Origin: Bacillus cereus
GTDB lineage: Bacteria; Bacillota; Bacilli; Bacillales; Bacillaceae_G
DNA: 47,526 nt
Assembly (NCBI RefSeq): GCF_002584535.1
Contig: NZ_NUOT01000037.1
Location: 1-47,526 of the forward strand
Reading direction: 5' to 3'
In this document: piece by piece, positions 1-8,629 of the stretch
Numbering within the stretch: position 1 is the first letter of the stretch
Layout: each line of letters opens with the position of its first letter
Notes under the pieces: model-generated
The model's database searches: none
Seen by the model: the letters and a program-made list of their open reading frames with translations, nothing else
Told to the model about the DNA's origin: nothing
Translations under genes and position numbers: made by a program

Positions 1-85
1 CTGGTTCTGCTTCATTCACTTCTTCTACTTCAGCTGCTGGTTCTGCTTCTTCCTCTTCTTCTACTTCAGCCGCTGGTTCTGCTTC
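1..85. repeat. 36-bp tandem repeat inside sftA
   Basis: Two full copies (1-36 and 37-72) and the start of a third (from 73) of a 36-bp unit beginning CTGGTTCTGCTTC. On the coding strand they give a 12-residue Glu/Pro/Ala-rich repeat. The array continues past the left edge, so its copy number is unknown. The unit is a multiple of three, so copy changes keep the frame. Confidence 0.9.
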
Positions 86-1138
86 CTCAATAACACATTC
101 TGTTAAAACAGTGTTCTCTACTAGCTGTTCTTCTGTTTCTTTCTTATATTCAATCTCTTCCATTGACGTTGTATCGATGTTCTTGACAATAGAGTCTTGT
201 AATTGATTTTGTAGAGATTCTTCATTTTCTCCGATATCATCTTGTGATAACACCACTACATCTGGCTCTTGTCCAACTACCTGTCCGTTATGAAGAGCAT
301 GTTCTTCCTTCTTGTTATCCTGTCCAACTGCTTTATGTAACGAGCCATCCGTTGCAAATGGACGAGAGTCTGGAGAAACATCGGTCTTTTCTTTCTCCTC
401 TACCGCAATAAATGAACGTTCAGAATCATAACCATTTTTCTCTAGCCACTGATCAACAACGGATTTTTCTTCTTTTTTACTTTCTTGTTGTCGATCATCA
501 TCAAAGCTTTGCTCTCGTTCCTTTGAAGGAATAAAAGATTCGTCTGATAAATTCGCCAGTGAGTATCCTTTTTTCTCTAGCCATGCATCGACGACCGATT
601 TTCCTTCAACCGATATTTCAAGATCTTCCTGCCTTTTTTCTTCCGTCTTCACCTCTTCTTTCTCCATAGACGGACGTTTATATCCAAAGATCGGTGAAAT
701 CATCTCTGTTGGGCGAAATGGTCTTCGATTGCTTTCTTGTGTTGGCACAGATTTTTTTGGTATGAAAGGCTTTGGCTCAATTTCTTGTTCAACTTGTTGA
801 GGGGCAAATGTATGGATTGGTTCTTCTACATATCTCGGCCCGCGCCTCTCCACGTTTATTACTCTCGGCAGTGGCTGCTCTTCAACATATGCTGATTCTT
901 CAACATGTGTTGATTCTTCCACATTCTCCTCATCAAATCCATCATCAGGCACTAACGGAAATCGACATTTCACACCTGAATTCCGACTAGCCATTTGCGC
1001 TTCTCTTGCTTCAGTGTAGTGGTTTACACGAGGACGTTTCGACTTACTTTCAGTGTTCTTCGGTACTTCTTTATTCACCGCTGTTTTTTCTTCTTGATGT
1101 TCCTCTTTGTTAAACAGCTTTTTCATCCAATCTAACAT
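1..1138 (-). CDS. sftA: DNA translocase SftA, N-terminal part (runs off the left edge)
   Basis: An open frame of 379 codons starts at the ATG at 1138 and has no stop before base 1, so only the N-terminal region is present. The protein is hydrophilic, has no membrane helix and is very rich in Glu, Lys, Ser and Val. It carries two copies of a SVVDxWLEKxGY motif about 50-60 residues apart and ends in a 12-residue acidic repeat (EPAAEVEE type). SftA is the soluble FtsK/SpoIIIE-type translocase that clears DNA from the division septum; its motor domain would lie outside this window. The identity rests on synteny with ytpR-ytpQ-ytpP and on the lack of transmembrane segments, not on motor motifs. 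The RBS upstream (GAGTGG) is modest. Confidence 0.68.
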   Translation of the reverse strand, partial: MLDWMKKLFNKEEHQEEKTAVNKEVPKNTESKSKRPRVNHYTEAREAQMASRNSGVKCRFPLVPDDGFDEENVEESTHVEESAYVEEQPLPRVINVERRGPRYVEEPIHTFAPQQVEQEIEPKPFIPKKSVPTQESNRRPFRPTEMISPIFGYKRPSMEKEEVKTEEKRQEDLEISVEGKSVVDAWLEKKGYSLANLSDESFIPSKEREQSFDDDRQQESKKEEKSVVDQWLEKNGYDSERSFIAVEEKEKTDVSPDSRPFATDGSLHKAVGQDNKKEEHALHNGQVVGQEPDVVVLSQDDIGENEESLQNQLQDSIVKNIDTTSMEEIEYKKETEEQLVENTVLTECVIEEAEPAAEVEEEEEAEPAAEVEEVNEAEP

Positions 1139-1263
1139 GCTTACCACTCTTTCTACTAAATAGTAACATCCTTTATTGTATCAGCATTCAGCAAAAAGTG
1201 CAGGTAAAATTACGCCCTTGCCTTTTGTCCATCATATTCCAGTTTTCAGTAAGTACAATATAA

Positions 1264-1370
1264 AGTGATACTTTAATCAGTGAGGATTTTCTTCATCCCA
1301 GACCTATCCTCCTTGTTTCTCTTTGAATCCTGAGGCAGAGGTCTTGCTGCTCTTTAATGCAGGATAAAAG
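1264..1370. repeat. Dispersed intergenic repeat, copy A
   Basis: This stretch resembles sequences near 12474-12590 and 18255-18375. It contains ACTTTAATCAGTG followed by a TTTTCTTCATCCCA segment, then a 22-bp block at 1324-1345 that matches 18329-18350 at 20 of 22 positions. No protein-coding frame is evident. The wider gap 1139-1564 shows no other gene. B. cereus-group genomes carry families of such dispersed intergenic repeats (bcr elements); I cannot assign the exact family by eye. Confidence 0.6.
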
Positions 1371-1564
1371 AAGACCTACACTTGTTTTCTCCTTTTGGTT
1401 TCACTCGGCATGGAGCAAAACAAGATACTAACCTCTTCTAAACAAAAAGAAATGTTTTCATCTATATTTATATATAAGTAGTTCAGTTATTGTGGAGAAA
1501 ATCTAAAATAACGAGCTACATAACATATTCATTCACGGGTTAATTGGCGTAGTAAATAACACGC

Positions 1565-1601
1565 AAAAAAAGCTCAAAGTCCCTATATGACTCTGAGCTT
1601 T
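1565..1601 (-). terminator. Terminator after the small broken gene
   Basis: A 13-bp stem (1569-1581 with 1589-1601, one mismatch) is followed on the minus strand by seven T residues. It lies just after the second stop of the interrupted gene at 1625-1801. Confidence 0.75.
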
Positions 1602-1624
1602 ACTTTTGTATAAGACTTATTTCA

Positions 1625-1801
1625 TTAAATCCACTCTTTTCCATGTTCACGAATGAATTTAATATCATTTTAATAATGTTCAAGGTGCCCTTCATCTATC
1701 ATCTTTTGAAAATTTATATCGCCTTCTTTTGCTTTTCTTTTCATGTATTTACATACCCCTTCTAATCGTAGCAATACTATCTCCAAATACTCTTCTTCCA
1801 T
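1625..1801 (-). pseudogene. Small hypothetical gene interrupted by an in-frame TAA
   Basis: An ATG at 1801 has a good RBS (GGTGAGG) and opens a frame of 43 codons that stops at TAA (1670-1672). The same frame then continues for 14 more protein-like codons (ending KEWI) to a second TAA at 1625-1627, directly before a terminator. A full-length product would be 58 residues, rich in Glu and Lys, with no signal peptide. I do not recognise the family. The frame either carries a nonsense mutation near its 3' end or is simply a 43-residue protein. Placement of the terminator after the second stop favours the first reading. Confidence 0.5.
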
Positions 1802-1884
1802 ATCCTCACCGTAGAATTCAAAAAACAATTTAACTCTTTATTTTATACAGTTTCTCTATGTTATCTGAACTGCTTAATATATAC

Positions 1885-2832
1885 CTAAACTTTACTCTTC
1901 CGATATTCTTCTATACTCTCCGTTACACTTTGCAGTAAAGCTTCTAAATATTGCTTATCTGATAGTTTTTGATCTTCTTCAGGATTCGACATAAACCCTA
2001 GCTCAAGTAAAACTCCTGGAACCTTTGACCAGTTGAAACCAGAAAGATCATCACGAAACTTAATCCCATTTACTTTCACCTGACTATTTTCTTTCATTTT
2101 CTCCACGATAATCTGAGAAACTTGTAAGCTTTCTGCATAAATATCTTTTGTATATTGATTTCCTTCGGCTGGCGTCAACACAGCAAAACCCTTTTGTGCC
2201 TGGTTTTCAGATCCATCTGCATGAAGGCGTAAAAATACATTTGCTTGATGATCATTCGCGAATGTAGCTCGCTCTTTGTTACTTATATCAACATCATGTG
2301 TTGTCCTTGTCATAAGTACTTGCATGCCTTTTGCTTCAAGCTTCTCTTTTAATATAAAAGCAGCTTCAAGTGTAAGAGCGGATTCTCTCTTTTTCGTCAC
2401 AACACCTGTCGTTCCATCAGTCACTTTATATTTTTTCTCAGTTGCACCTGGACCAATTGGTTCTAAATTTAAATTTGCTTTCTCTTGATGCCCTGGATCA
2501 ATCACAATAAGAAACTTTCCTTGTTTTTTCTCAGCATCTGTTTTTGCTTCAGTTTGTTCAGCTGGCGGCAATTGTTCTTTACTTTGCTCCACAGGTGCCT
2601 CTTGTTCAACTTTTTTCTCTTGGTCTCCATTTTGTCCCACCGGTAATTCTGTTTCTGCTTTCTTCTCTTTTTCCTCAGGTTGCTTCTCTATTGGTGCTTC
2701 TTTCTTTTGTTCTACAACTTTTTTATTCTCTTCTTGTACAGGAGATGATGTTTTCTGTTCTTGTTCCTTCGAGCATGCGCTCATATATATTCCAAGTAAT
2801 ATAACTGCACACATCATTTTTATATATTTCAT
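1885..2832 (-). CDS. N-acetylmuramoyl-L-alanine amidase (Amidase_3), lipoprotein
   Basis: A 315-residue zinc amidase that would cleave the bond between N-acetylmuramic acid and L-alanine in peptidoglycan. Residues 1-20 form a lipoprotein signal with Cys20 in the sequence MSAC, so the mature enzyme should be tethered to the outer face of the membrane. Residues 21-105 are a charged Glu/Lys/Gln/Pro linker. The catalytic domain shows IDPGHQ (His about 115), a conserved Glu in the ESALTLEAA helix, RLHADGS, and the C-terminal catalytic Glu in LLELGF. An ATG nine codons upstream is possible, but GGGAGAG sits correctly before the ATG at 2832, and the upstream extension would break the signal peptide. 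Function is secure at family level. Confidence 0.88.
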   Translation of the reverse strand: MKYIKMMCAVILLGIYMSACSKEQEQKTSSPVQEENKKVVEQKKEAPIEKQPEEKEKKAETELPVGQNGDQEKKVEQEAPVEQSKEQLPPAEQTEAKTDAEKKQGKFLIVIDPGHQEKANLNLEPIGPGATEKKYKVTDGTTGVVTKKRESALTLEAAFILKEKLEAKGMQVLMTRTTHDVDISNKERATFANDHQANVFLRLHADGSENQAQKGFAVLTPAEGNQYTKDIYAESLQVSQIIVEKMKENSQVKVNGIKFRDDLSGFNWSKVPGVLLELGFMSNPEEDQKLSDKQYLEALLQSVTESIEEYRKSKV

Positions 2833-2920
2833 CGTTTCTCTCCCATCTATTTTGTGCATACTCTACCAATTTTTCAACATAAAGCCCCAGAAGTTCTTTC
2901 ACTTTTGGATGTTGTTTCAT
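2723..2920 (-). CDS. Possible short ORF overlapping the amidase start
   Basis: A 65-codon frame begins at 2920 behind a reasonable RBS (AGAAGGT, about 7 bases away) and runs in a different frame across the amidase start at 2832. The first 28 residues look protein-like (KVKELLGLYVEKLVEY). The rest is simply the amidase signal region read in another frame. It could be a leader peptide coupled to the amidase or a decayed gene end. I do not recognise it. Confidence 0.25.
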   Translation of the reverse strand: MKQHPKVKELLGLYVEKLVEYAQNRWERNDEIYKNDVCSYITWNIYERMLEGTRTENIISCTRRE

Positions 2921-3021
2921 ATATTCTTACCTTCTATTTTTTCTAAATTTTAACTAATTTGTTTTTGAAATACAACATGGATTTTTAGGAAAAGCGTTAC
3001 AATATAAGAATATTTAAGCCC

Positions 3022-3051
3022 AAAAAAAATAGCCTCATTTTATAATGAGGC
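3022..3051 (-). terminator. Terminator of ytpQ-ytpR
   Basis: Stem GCCTCATT / AATGAGGC (3032-3039 with 3044-3051), followed on the minus strand by eight T residues, 18 bases after the ytpR stop. Confidence 0.85.
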
Positions 3052-3068
3052 CACTTTTTCTATATCAA

Positions 3069-3674
3069 TTAAAATTTAAACTCTTGTCCAACTTCATAGC
3101 TATCTTCTAGTACAAGAATCCCTTTTTCCTGAGGAGCATCTGGAAGCTCTAATTCACGTGCAGAGCAAATCATTCCAGAAGATGGAACACCGCGAAGCTC
3201 GGCTGGTTTAATTAACATACCACTTGGCATTACAGCGCCGATTTTTGCAACAACAACTTTTTGTCCCGCATCAACGTTTGGTGCACCACATACGATTTGT
3301 AATGTATCTGTACCGATTTCTACCTTACAAATGTTTAATTTATCTGCATTTGGATGTTTTTCTTTTTCAGCTACATAGCCAACAACAAATTTTGGCGTAA
3401 GGTCTGCTTCTACTTTTTCTTCAAAGCCGTTTTTCACTAAAATGTCATTGATTTTTTCTACAAGCTCAGTTGTTAAAGTAATATTCCCAGTTTCTTTTAC
3501 TTCTACATAAGAAGAAGCATTAAAGATGTTAAATCCTCCTGTTACGTTGCTTTCACGATCATAAACGCGAGCAACATCTCCTTTGCGGTCAAATGTACGG
3601 TTTTCTAATGTAATATCTTGTAAGGCAACGATTAATGTGTCGCCAATTCCTTCAAGGTTATAAAAAACGTTCAC
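3069..3674 (-). CDS. ytpR: YtpR, tRNA-binding-domain protein
   Basis: A 201-residue protein with a small N-terminal domain (about 1-90) and a C-terminal EMAP/Arc1-type OB-fold tRNA-binding domain (about 95-200). The fold signature is visible in HPNADKLNICKVEIG, IVCGAPNV, KIGAVMPSG and GMICSARELEL. The same fold occurs at the N-terminus of bacterial PheT. The cellular role of YtpR is not established. An ATG at 3683 is possible, but AAAGGATGA then sits on top of it. The GTG at 3674 has proper spacing and gives the expected start MNVFYN. It follows ytpQ after a five-base gap and shares its terminator. Confidence 0.85.
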   Translation of the reverse strand: MNVFYNLEGIGDTLIVALQDITLENRTFDRKGDVARVYDRESNVTGGFNIFNASSYVEVKETGNITLTTELVEKINDILVKNGFEEKVEADLTPKFVVGYVAEKEKHPNADKLNICKVEIGTDTLQIVCGAPNVDAGQKVVVAKIGAVMPSGMLIKPAELRGVPSSGMICSARELELPDAPQEKGILVLEDSYEVGQEFKF

Positions 3675-3679
3675 TATGT

Positions 3680-4492
3680 TCATCCTTTCTCTTTTCCATT
3701 TGTCTTCTTCCGATTCTTCGCTAAAATAAAGATTGGTTCAAAGTTGCCATCTTCATATACGAATGAAAGTGATGTGATCGGAACATGACCTTCGGCAAAA
3801 AACTTCATTGTCATTTGTGCAATAATATCATAACCGATTTCGTTGACGATATCAGCAACAATTAATACATCTTGATGCGGAACAGCCACCACCATGTCAC
3901 CTGAAATCTTCTCGCGCATCGATTGTAATAGCGATTCATTTAAAATACGACTCGCATCATAGCCATCATTTGTGTTTAAAAAATAAAATGTATTCCCAGC
4001 CACTTCATCTTGTTTAAATGTATAGCTTAATGAGCGGACATTAAACAATGCCATTTCACGTACTTGCTGCTCAGTAAGTCCTAGCTTTTGTAATAAACGC
4101 TCATCAATTAATCGATATGTTTTATTAGAGTCTAATGCATAATAAATGCGCGTTTCTGCTGTATGATCTGTCATGATAAAGGGATTGCCTTCTTCCGCTT
4201 GTTTCTGGAAAGATGTAGAGCGAATTACCGGCAGAATTTTTGCTGTGCTACTTTCTTCTTTATGCATCGCAACTAATGCCTCTTGTACGTAATAGACGAC
4301 ATCTTCAATCGCTACTTCTTTTTTGACTTCCCATTTTGCTACAACTCCTGGAAGCGATACATTAATTCCCTTCTTCGTATCCTTTTGTTCAATACGAAGC
4401 ACATCTTTTTCGCTATCATAATGAAAGTCCCATTCTGGACGAGCTAGCCTGTTCATTAGTGCTTCTTTCATTTTTTTGCTTGTCATTTTCAT
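3680..4492 (-). CDS. ytpQ: YtpQ, DUF1444 family protein
   Basis: A 270-residue cytosolic protein without signal peptide or membrane helices, matching YtpQ in length and position (before ytpR, after ytpP). The start ATG at 4492 has GGGAGG eight bases upstream. The molecular function of the DUF1444 family is unknown. It is co-transcribed with ytpR, as no terminator separates them. The upstream gene ytpP has its own terminator. Confidence 0.8.
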   Translation of the reverse strand: MKMTSKKMKEALMNRLARPEWDFHYDSEKDVLRIEQKDTKKGINVSLPGVVAKWEVKKEVAIEDVVYYVQEALVAMHKEESSTAKILPVIRSTSFQKQAEEGNPFIMTDHTAETRIYYALDSNKTYRLIDERLLQKLGLTEQQVREMALFNVRSLSYTFKQDEVAGNTFYFLNTNDGYDASRILNESLLQSMREKISGDMVVAVPHQDVLIVADIVNEIGYDIIAQMTMKFFAEGHVPITSLSFVYEDGNFEPIFILAKNRKKTNGKEKG

Positions 4493-4510
4493 CTCGTTTG
4501 CCTCCCTTCC

Positions 4511-4550
4511 AAAAAAACAACCTCCCCCGCGAAGGTAGAGGTTGTTTTTA
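4511..4550 (-). terminator. Terminator after ytpP
   Basis: Stem AACAACCTC / GAGGTTGTT (4516-4524 with 4538-4546), flanked by A and T runs so it could act in either direction. It separates ytpP from ytpQ-ytpR. Confidence 0.8.
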
Positions 4551-4571
4551 CAATTTAATTGGCTGATCGCC

Positions 4572-4886
4572 TTATTTTAAACCTTCAATAAACGCTTCGA
4601 TTTGTTCTTGTGTTTTACGATCTTTGTTTACATAGCGCCCAGTTTCTTCTCCTTTATTGTACGCTACAAAGCTCGGAATGCCAAATACGTCTAAATTTAC
4701 ACATAGATCAATAAATTCATCACGATCTACATAGTAGAATGAGAAATCGCTATATTTCTCTTCTACTTCTGGCATAAATGGGTCAACAAAACGGCAATCT
4801 GGACACCATTCTGCTGAGAACATAAAAATAACGTTCCCTTCATTTTTTAGTTCTTGGAATTGCTCCATGCTTTCTAATGATTTCAT
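4572..4886 (-). CDS. ytpP: YtpP, thioredoxin-like protein
   Basis: A 104-residue single-domain thioredoxin fold. The active-site motif is WCPDC at about residues 27-31 in [11 protein letters not shown], and the conserved cis-Pro is in FGIPSF. The start at 4886 has a strong RBS (AGAGGAGG). No signal peptide, so it acts in the cytosol as a thiol-disulfide oxidoreductase. Its partner is unknown. It is transcribed alone, ending at the terminator before ytpQ. Confidence 0.85.
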   Translation of the reverse strand: MKSLESMEQFQELKNEGNVIFMFSAEWCPDCRFVDPFMPEVEEKYSDFSFYYVDRDEFIDLCVNLDVFGIPSFVAYNKGEETGRYVNKDRKTQEQIEAFIEGLK

Positions 4887-4969
4887 CTATATTTCCTCCT
4901 CTAACGAAGTGTATCTTTTCATATGTAATCTTTCTTTTATACTACCATACATCACGTATGCTGCAAGAT

Positions 4970-5479
4970 TTATGCTTGTTTTTCGTCATACTTATATTGC
5001 CCAACTAACAACTTTACAACATGGACAAATAATCCTGTACGATCCACATAATGATCTGTGAAGATTCCAATTGCACCTTCATGACTACGGATGTCTTTTC
5101 GGTTTACAAATTCCTCCATAACTTCACTTAGCTCTTTCCCACTTTCAAGAGGAGCAACAAAATCATCTGGCAACTTAATACGTGCCCCGCCCGCTACAAA
5201 TATTTTACCTGTACTTGTTGCTAAAGCGCCCCAGTTACACATAAACAAGCCATGCTCTGTTTTCATGACGCCGCCCTCTAGACCGATACCGATGTCAGCT
5301 TGTTCTTTCTCCAGTGCTCGCTTGGCTCTATTGATTGCCCCTTGCATCGTTTCTTCATCAGAAAATGGTTGTGCCGCTACTCCTGAAGAAGCAGAAATGG
5401 CTGTAATGTTCGCCTCTTTCCATACTTCTTTTACGGCACCTACTTTTGTTTGGTTTTTCGATCCAACTACTACTTTCAT
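4970..5479 (-). CDS. DUF84 family NTP phosphatase (inosine/xanthosine triphosphatase-like)
   Basis: A 169-residue protein starting MKVVVGSKNQTKVGAVKEVW, the typical start of the DUF84/YjjX family, which hydrolyses non-canonical purine triphosphates such as ITP and XTP. Other family features visible are GIGLEGGV and SHEGAIGIFT. The ATG at 5479 is preceded by AGAGGTGA at good spacing. An in-frame ATG 13 codons upstream has no RBS and would add a hydrophobic stretch foreign to the family. The substrate is inferred from the family. Confidence 0.78.
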   Translation of the reverse strand: MKVVVGSKNQTKVGAVKEVWKEANITAISASSGVAAQPFSDEETMQGAINRAKRALEKEQADIGIGLEGGVMKTEHGLFMCNWGALATSTGKIFVAGGARIKLPDDFVAPLESGKELSEVMEEFVNRKDIRSHEGAIGIFTDHYVDRTGLFVHVVKLLVGQYKYDEKQA

Positions 5480-5765
5480 ATTCTTCACCTCTATATAAAT
5501 CAGCGCTACAAAGAACAAAGGGTAATTAACATTCTTGTTCTTTCTTTGATTTTAACTCTGTATGTAGGAAAAAGGATGACTTTATCTCCGCCCTTCATGA
5601 TATATCCTCTTCGTTTTCACAACATATAATTTGCGACTATGAAAACAAAAGAAATCCCATCTCGTTTCCTCTTTTTAGATTCACATGCCCTGAGACTAAA
5701 CCGCTACTATGCATGAACGGACACTCTCTTCCACCTAAAAAAAGGGGTTTTATATTTATACGAAA

Positions 5766-5790
5766 AGAAAAGGCCAAAACTGGCCCTTTC
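5766..5790 (-). terminator. Terminator of ytoP
   Basis: Stem GGCCA / TGGCC, with flanking A-T pairs, and a TTTTCTTTT tail on the minus strand, just after the ytoP stop. The rest of 5519-5765 shows no gene. Confidence 0.7.
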
Positions 5791-5792
5791 TT

Positions 5793-6866
5793 TTAAGCGT
5801 TATTTTTAATTGTTTCTAATGTTGTTTTATCCGTTGCTTTCACGAGTTTCGTAATCAATTCTTTCGCTGCAGCATAATCATCAACATGTAAAATAGAAGC
5901 ATGTGTATGAATATAACGAGCGCAAACACCAATTACTGCTGACGGAATACCAGAGTTACTCGTATGTACCCGGCCCGCATCTGTACCACCTTGTGAAACA
6001 AAATATTGGTACGGGATGTTATGTGTTTCTGCTGTATCTAAAATAAATTCACGCATTCCTCTATGTGTTACCATTGTACGATCATAAATACGAAGAAGCG
6101 CCCCTTTTCCTAATTGACCGAACTGCGTTTTATCTCCAGATGCATCATTTGCTGGACTTGCATCAAGCGCATAGAAAATATCTGGCTGAATCATGTTTGC
6201 AGCCGTTTGTGCCCCGCGAAGACCAACTTCTTCTTGTACAGTTGCACCAGAATATAATGTATTCGGCAGAGTTTCATCTTTTAATTCTTTTAATAATTCA
6301 ATCGCAAGGCCACAGCCGTAACGGTTGTCCCAAGCTTTCGCCATAATTTTCTTTTCATTTGCCATTGGTGTAAATGGGCAAATTGGAACGATTTGTTGTC
6401 CTGGTTTCACACCAATTTCAAGTGCTTGCTCGTAACTATCTGCACCAATATCAATTAACATATTTTTTATATCCATCGGTTTTGCACGTTGCGCATCACT
6501 TAATAAATGAGGGGGGATAGATCCAACAACCCCAATAACCGGGCCATTCTTCGTCATAATTTGTACACGCTGTGCTAATAGTACCTGACTCCACCAACCG
6601 CCTAGCGTTTGAAAACGAATCATTCCGTTTTTCGTAATTTGCGTAACCATAAAGCCGACTTCATCCATATGACCAGCTACAAGTACGCGCGGGGCATTTT
6701 CATCCCCTTTTTTAAGACCGAACACGCTACCTAAACCATCTTGAACAATTTCATCTGCATATTTACTTAGTTCTTGTTTCATAAAACGGCGTACATCATG
6801 TTCAAATCCTGATGTACCTTGTAGTTCTGTTAACGTACGAAATAATTCTAATGTCTCTTTATTCAC
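5793..6866 (-). CDS. ytoP: YtoP, M42 family aminopeptidase
   Basis: A 357-residue di-metal aminopeptidase. Metal ligands and catalytic residues are visible: His in [11 protein letters not shown], bridging Asp in [10 protein letters not shown], the Glu pair in [10 protein letters not shown], Asp in ALDASPA, and the C-terminal His in [10 protein letters not shown]42 enzymes (glutamyl aminopeptidases, cellulase M-like) form large cytosolic cages that trim peptides. I chose GTG at 6866 because GAAGGG lies seven bases before it. A TTG six codons further up includes the RBS in the coding region. Confidence 0.88.
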   Translation of the reverse strand: MNKETLELFRTLTELQGTSGFEHDVRRFMKQELSKYADEIVQDGLGSVFGLKKGDENAPRVLVAGHMDEVGFMVTQITKNGMIRFQTLGGWWSQVLLAQRVQIMTKNGPVIGVVGSIPPHLLSDAQRAKPMDIKNMLIDIGADSYEQALEIGVKPGQQIVPICPFTPMANEKKIMAKAWDNRYGCGLAIELLKELKDETLPNTLYSGATVQEEVGLRGAQTAANMIQPDIFYALDASPANDASGDKTQFGQLGKGALLRIYDRTMVTHRGMREFILDTAETHNIPYQYFVSQGGTDAGRVHTSNSGIPSAVIGVCARYIHTHASILHVDDYAAAKELITKLVKATDKTTLETIKNNA

Positions 6867-7008
6867 GAAGTTCCCTTCTTTCAAACCTTAGTAGAATTCC
6901 TCTTTTATTGTAACGAAATTTTCGAAATGTTTCTAGTTTCTTCTTTTTTAGTTAAAATTGCATTATAATTATCATCGATACACTATTTTATAGAATTGAG
7001 GTGAATAT

Positions 7009-7320
7009 ATGAACTGGAAAGGTTTACTAGCTGGGGTTGGCATTGGTTTTGCGGCTGGTTATCTTGTTGCAAACAAAGTTCAAGAACAATCCCATATTTC
7101 TTCAGAAAAAGCATTGAAAATGGTGAAACAAGCACTCAGTCATAAAGGCGAAATTACTGGCTCTTGGGTACATATGGTTCCAGAGACGTTTGAAAAATAT
7201 GATGTCGCATACGAAGTATATCGCGGCGGTCTTACAACAATTTTAAATGATATACAAGAACGATTTGAATTTTTAGTAGATGCAAAAACAGGTACTGTTT
7301 TAGAAGTAACGGCGGCGTAA
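7009..7320 (+). CDS. ytzB: YtzB-like PepSY domain small protein
   Basis: A 103-residue protein with an N-terminal hydrophobic helix (GLLAGVGIGFAAGYLVA) containing a glycine-zipper pattern. A PepSY-type fold follows (about 30-103: SEKALKMVKQAL to DAKTGTVLEV). It is probably membrane-anchored with the domain outside. RBS GAGGTGA precedes the ATG. It is divergent from ytoP, as in B. subtilis. PepSY domains are often linked to protease regulation, but no function is established for this protein. Confidence 0.72.
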   Translation: MNWKGLLAGVGIGFAAGYLVANKVQEQSHISSEKALKMVKQALSHKGEITGSWVHMVPETFEKYDVAYEVYRGGLTTILNDIQERFEFLVDAKTGTVLEVTAA

Positions 7321-7358
7321 AGGAACTCGGCTAATCCGAAGAGACAGTATTAAATAAA

Positions 7359-7436
7359 GCGAAACTTTGATTAGTAGTGGTTTTCCATATCATTTGATGA
7401 TTAGTACGCCTCACCCATCGGGGTATTTACAGACAG
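7359..7436. repeat. Dispersed intergenic repeat, copy D
   Basis: Begins GCGAAACTTTGATTAG and ends CGGGGTATTTACAGACAG. Its left part is a diverged version of the ACTTTAATCAGTGGG...CCCACTGATTATTAG hairpin unit seen at 12476-12519. It is non-coding, between ytzB and its terminator. Confidence 0.5.
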
Positions 7437-7449
7437 TAGAAGGATAACA

Positions 7450-7477
7450 GCGTGCAGATGAATTTCTGCACGCCTTT
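7450..7477 (+). terminator. Terminator after ytzB
   Basis: Stem GCGTGCAG / CTGCACGC followed by CTTTT on the plus strand. It may also stop the convergent thiolase operon, whose stop is four bases away. Confidence 0.65.
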
Positions 7478-8629
7478 TCATATTCTTTCAATTATCGTCG
7501 CTGTTGACATCCCATGTCCAATGCAAATTGTCAGCAGACCGTACCTTCCCTGCCTCCGCTCCAATTCATGAAGAAGAGAAGTCATTAATTTTGCACCCGT
7601 TGCCCCAAGTGGATGACCTAGTGCAATCGCACCACCATTAACATTTACCTTTTGTAAATCTGCTTCCATCTCCTTTTGCCATGCTAAAACAACCGATGCA
7701 AATGCTTCATTAATCTCTATAACATCTATATCCTGAATTGTTAAATTGGATTTTTGCAGTACTTTTTTCGTTGCAGGGATAACGCCGTCAAGCATTGTCG
7801 TTGGATCAGAACCAACAACTACTTGATTCACAATACGAGCACGTGCTTTACAACCTAGTTCTTTCGCCTTTTCACTATCCATCAGCAAAATTGCTGCAGC
7901 ACCATCGCTAATTTGGCTTGCATTCCCTGCTGTAATCACTCCATTTTCTTTAAACACTGTTTTTAAATTTGCTAATGCTTCATACGAAGTATCTCTTCTT
8001 GGTCCCTCATCACTTTCAACTAATATTTCGTTGCCTTCTTTATCTACACCACTCAGTGGTACGATTTCTCGCTGAAAGCGTCTAGATTCAATCGCTTGAA
8101 TTGCTCGTCTATGACTTTCTAGCGCGTAAGTATCTAACTGTTCACGGGTAATTCCATATTTTTCGGCAATCATCTCAGCAGATACACCTTGATGTACAAT
8201 TTGATATTTTTCATGAAGACTACTTGGGATGGTTCGCTCATTTCCATCAGTTAAAATAGGAACTTTTGTCATATGTTCAACACCAGCTGCAATCGTAATG
8301 TCCATATCGCCTGATTTAATTTCTTGCGCCGCAAAGTGAATAGCCTGTTGTCCAGAACCACAAAGTCGATTAATCGTTACCGCTGGAACTGTTATAGGAA
8401 AACCTGCTTCAAGTGCTGAAAGTCTTCCAATATTAAATGCTTGCTCGTGAATTGGCGTTACACACCCCATAACAATATCTTCTATGAGACCTTTTTCTAT
8501 ATTCCCCCGTTTTGTTACTGCATCCAGCGCAACTGCCGCAAGCTGTACTGGGTGTAACTCACGAAACGCACCATTTCTTTTCCCAACTGGCGTACGTACA
8601 GCTTCAACAATAACAACGTCTCGCTTCAT
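7478..8629 (-). CDS. Thiolase (acetyl-CoA C-acyltransferase)
   Basis: A 383-residue thiolase, the last step of fatty-acid beta-oxidation: cleavage of 3-ketoacyl-CoA with CoA. The acylated Cys is residue 90 in NRLCGSG. The acid/base His is in GGAIALGHPLGATGA, and the second Cys is in the C-terminal CIGHGMSTA. That last motif differs from the common CxGGGxG form, with His in place of the second Gly. Its start overlaps the upstream dehydrogenase stop by four bases (ATGA), so translation is probably coupled. RBS AGGGAG. It resembles MmgA/FadA-type enzymes; chain-length preference cannot be read from sequence. Confidence 0.9.
   Translation of the reverse strand: MKRDVVIVEAVRTPVGKRNGAFRELHPVQLAAVALDAVTKRGNIEKGLIEDIVMGCVTPIHEQAFNIGRLSALEAGFPITVPAVTINRLCGSGQQAIHFAAQEIKSGDMDITIAAGVEHMTKVPILTDGNERTIPSSLHEKYQIVHQGVSAEMIAEKYGITREQLDTYALESHRRAIQAIESRRFQREIVPLSGVDKEGNEILVESDEGPRRDTSYEALANLKTVFKENGVITAGNASQISDGAAAILLMDSEKAKELGCKARARIVNQVVVGSDPTTMLDGVIPATKKVLQKSNLTIQDIDVIEINEAFASVVLAWQKEMEADLQKVNVNGGAIALGHPLGATGAKLMTSLLHELERRQGRYGLLTICIGHGMSTATIIERI

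Noticed and set aside
772-990. 72-codon plus-strand frame inside sftA
   Set aside because: Antisense shadow of the repetitive SftA N-terminus.
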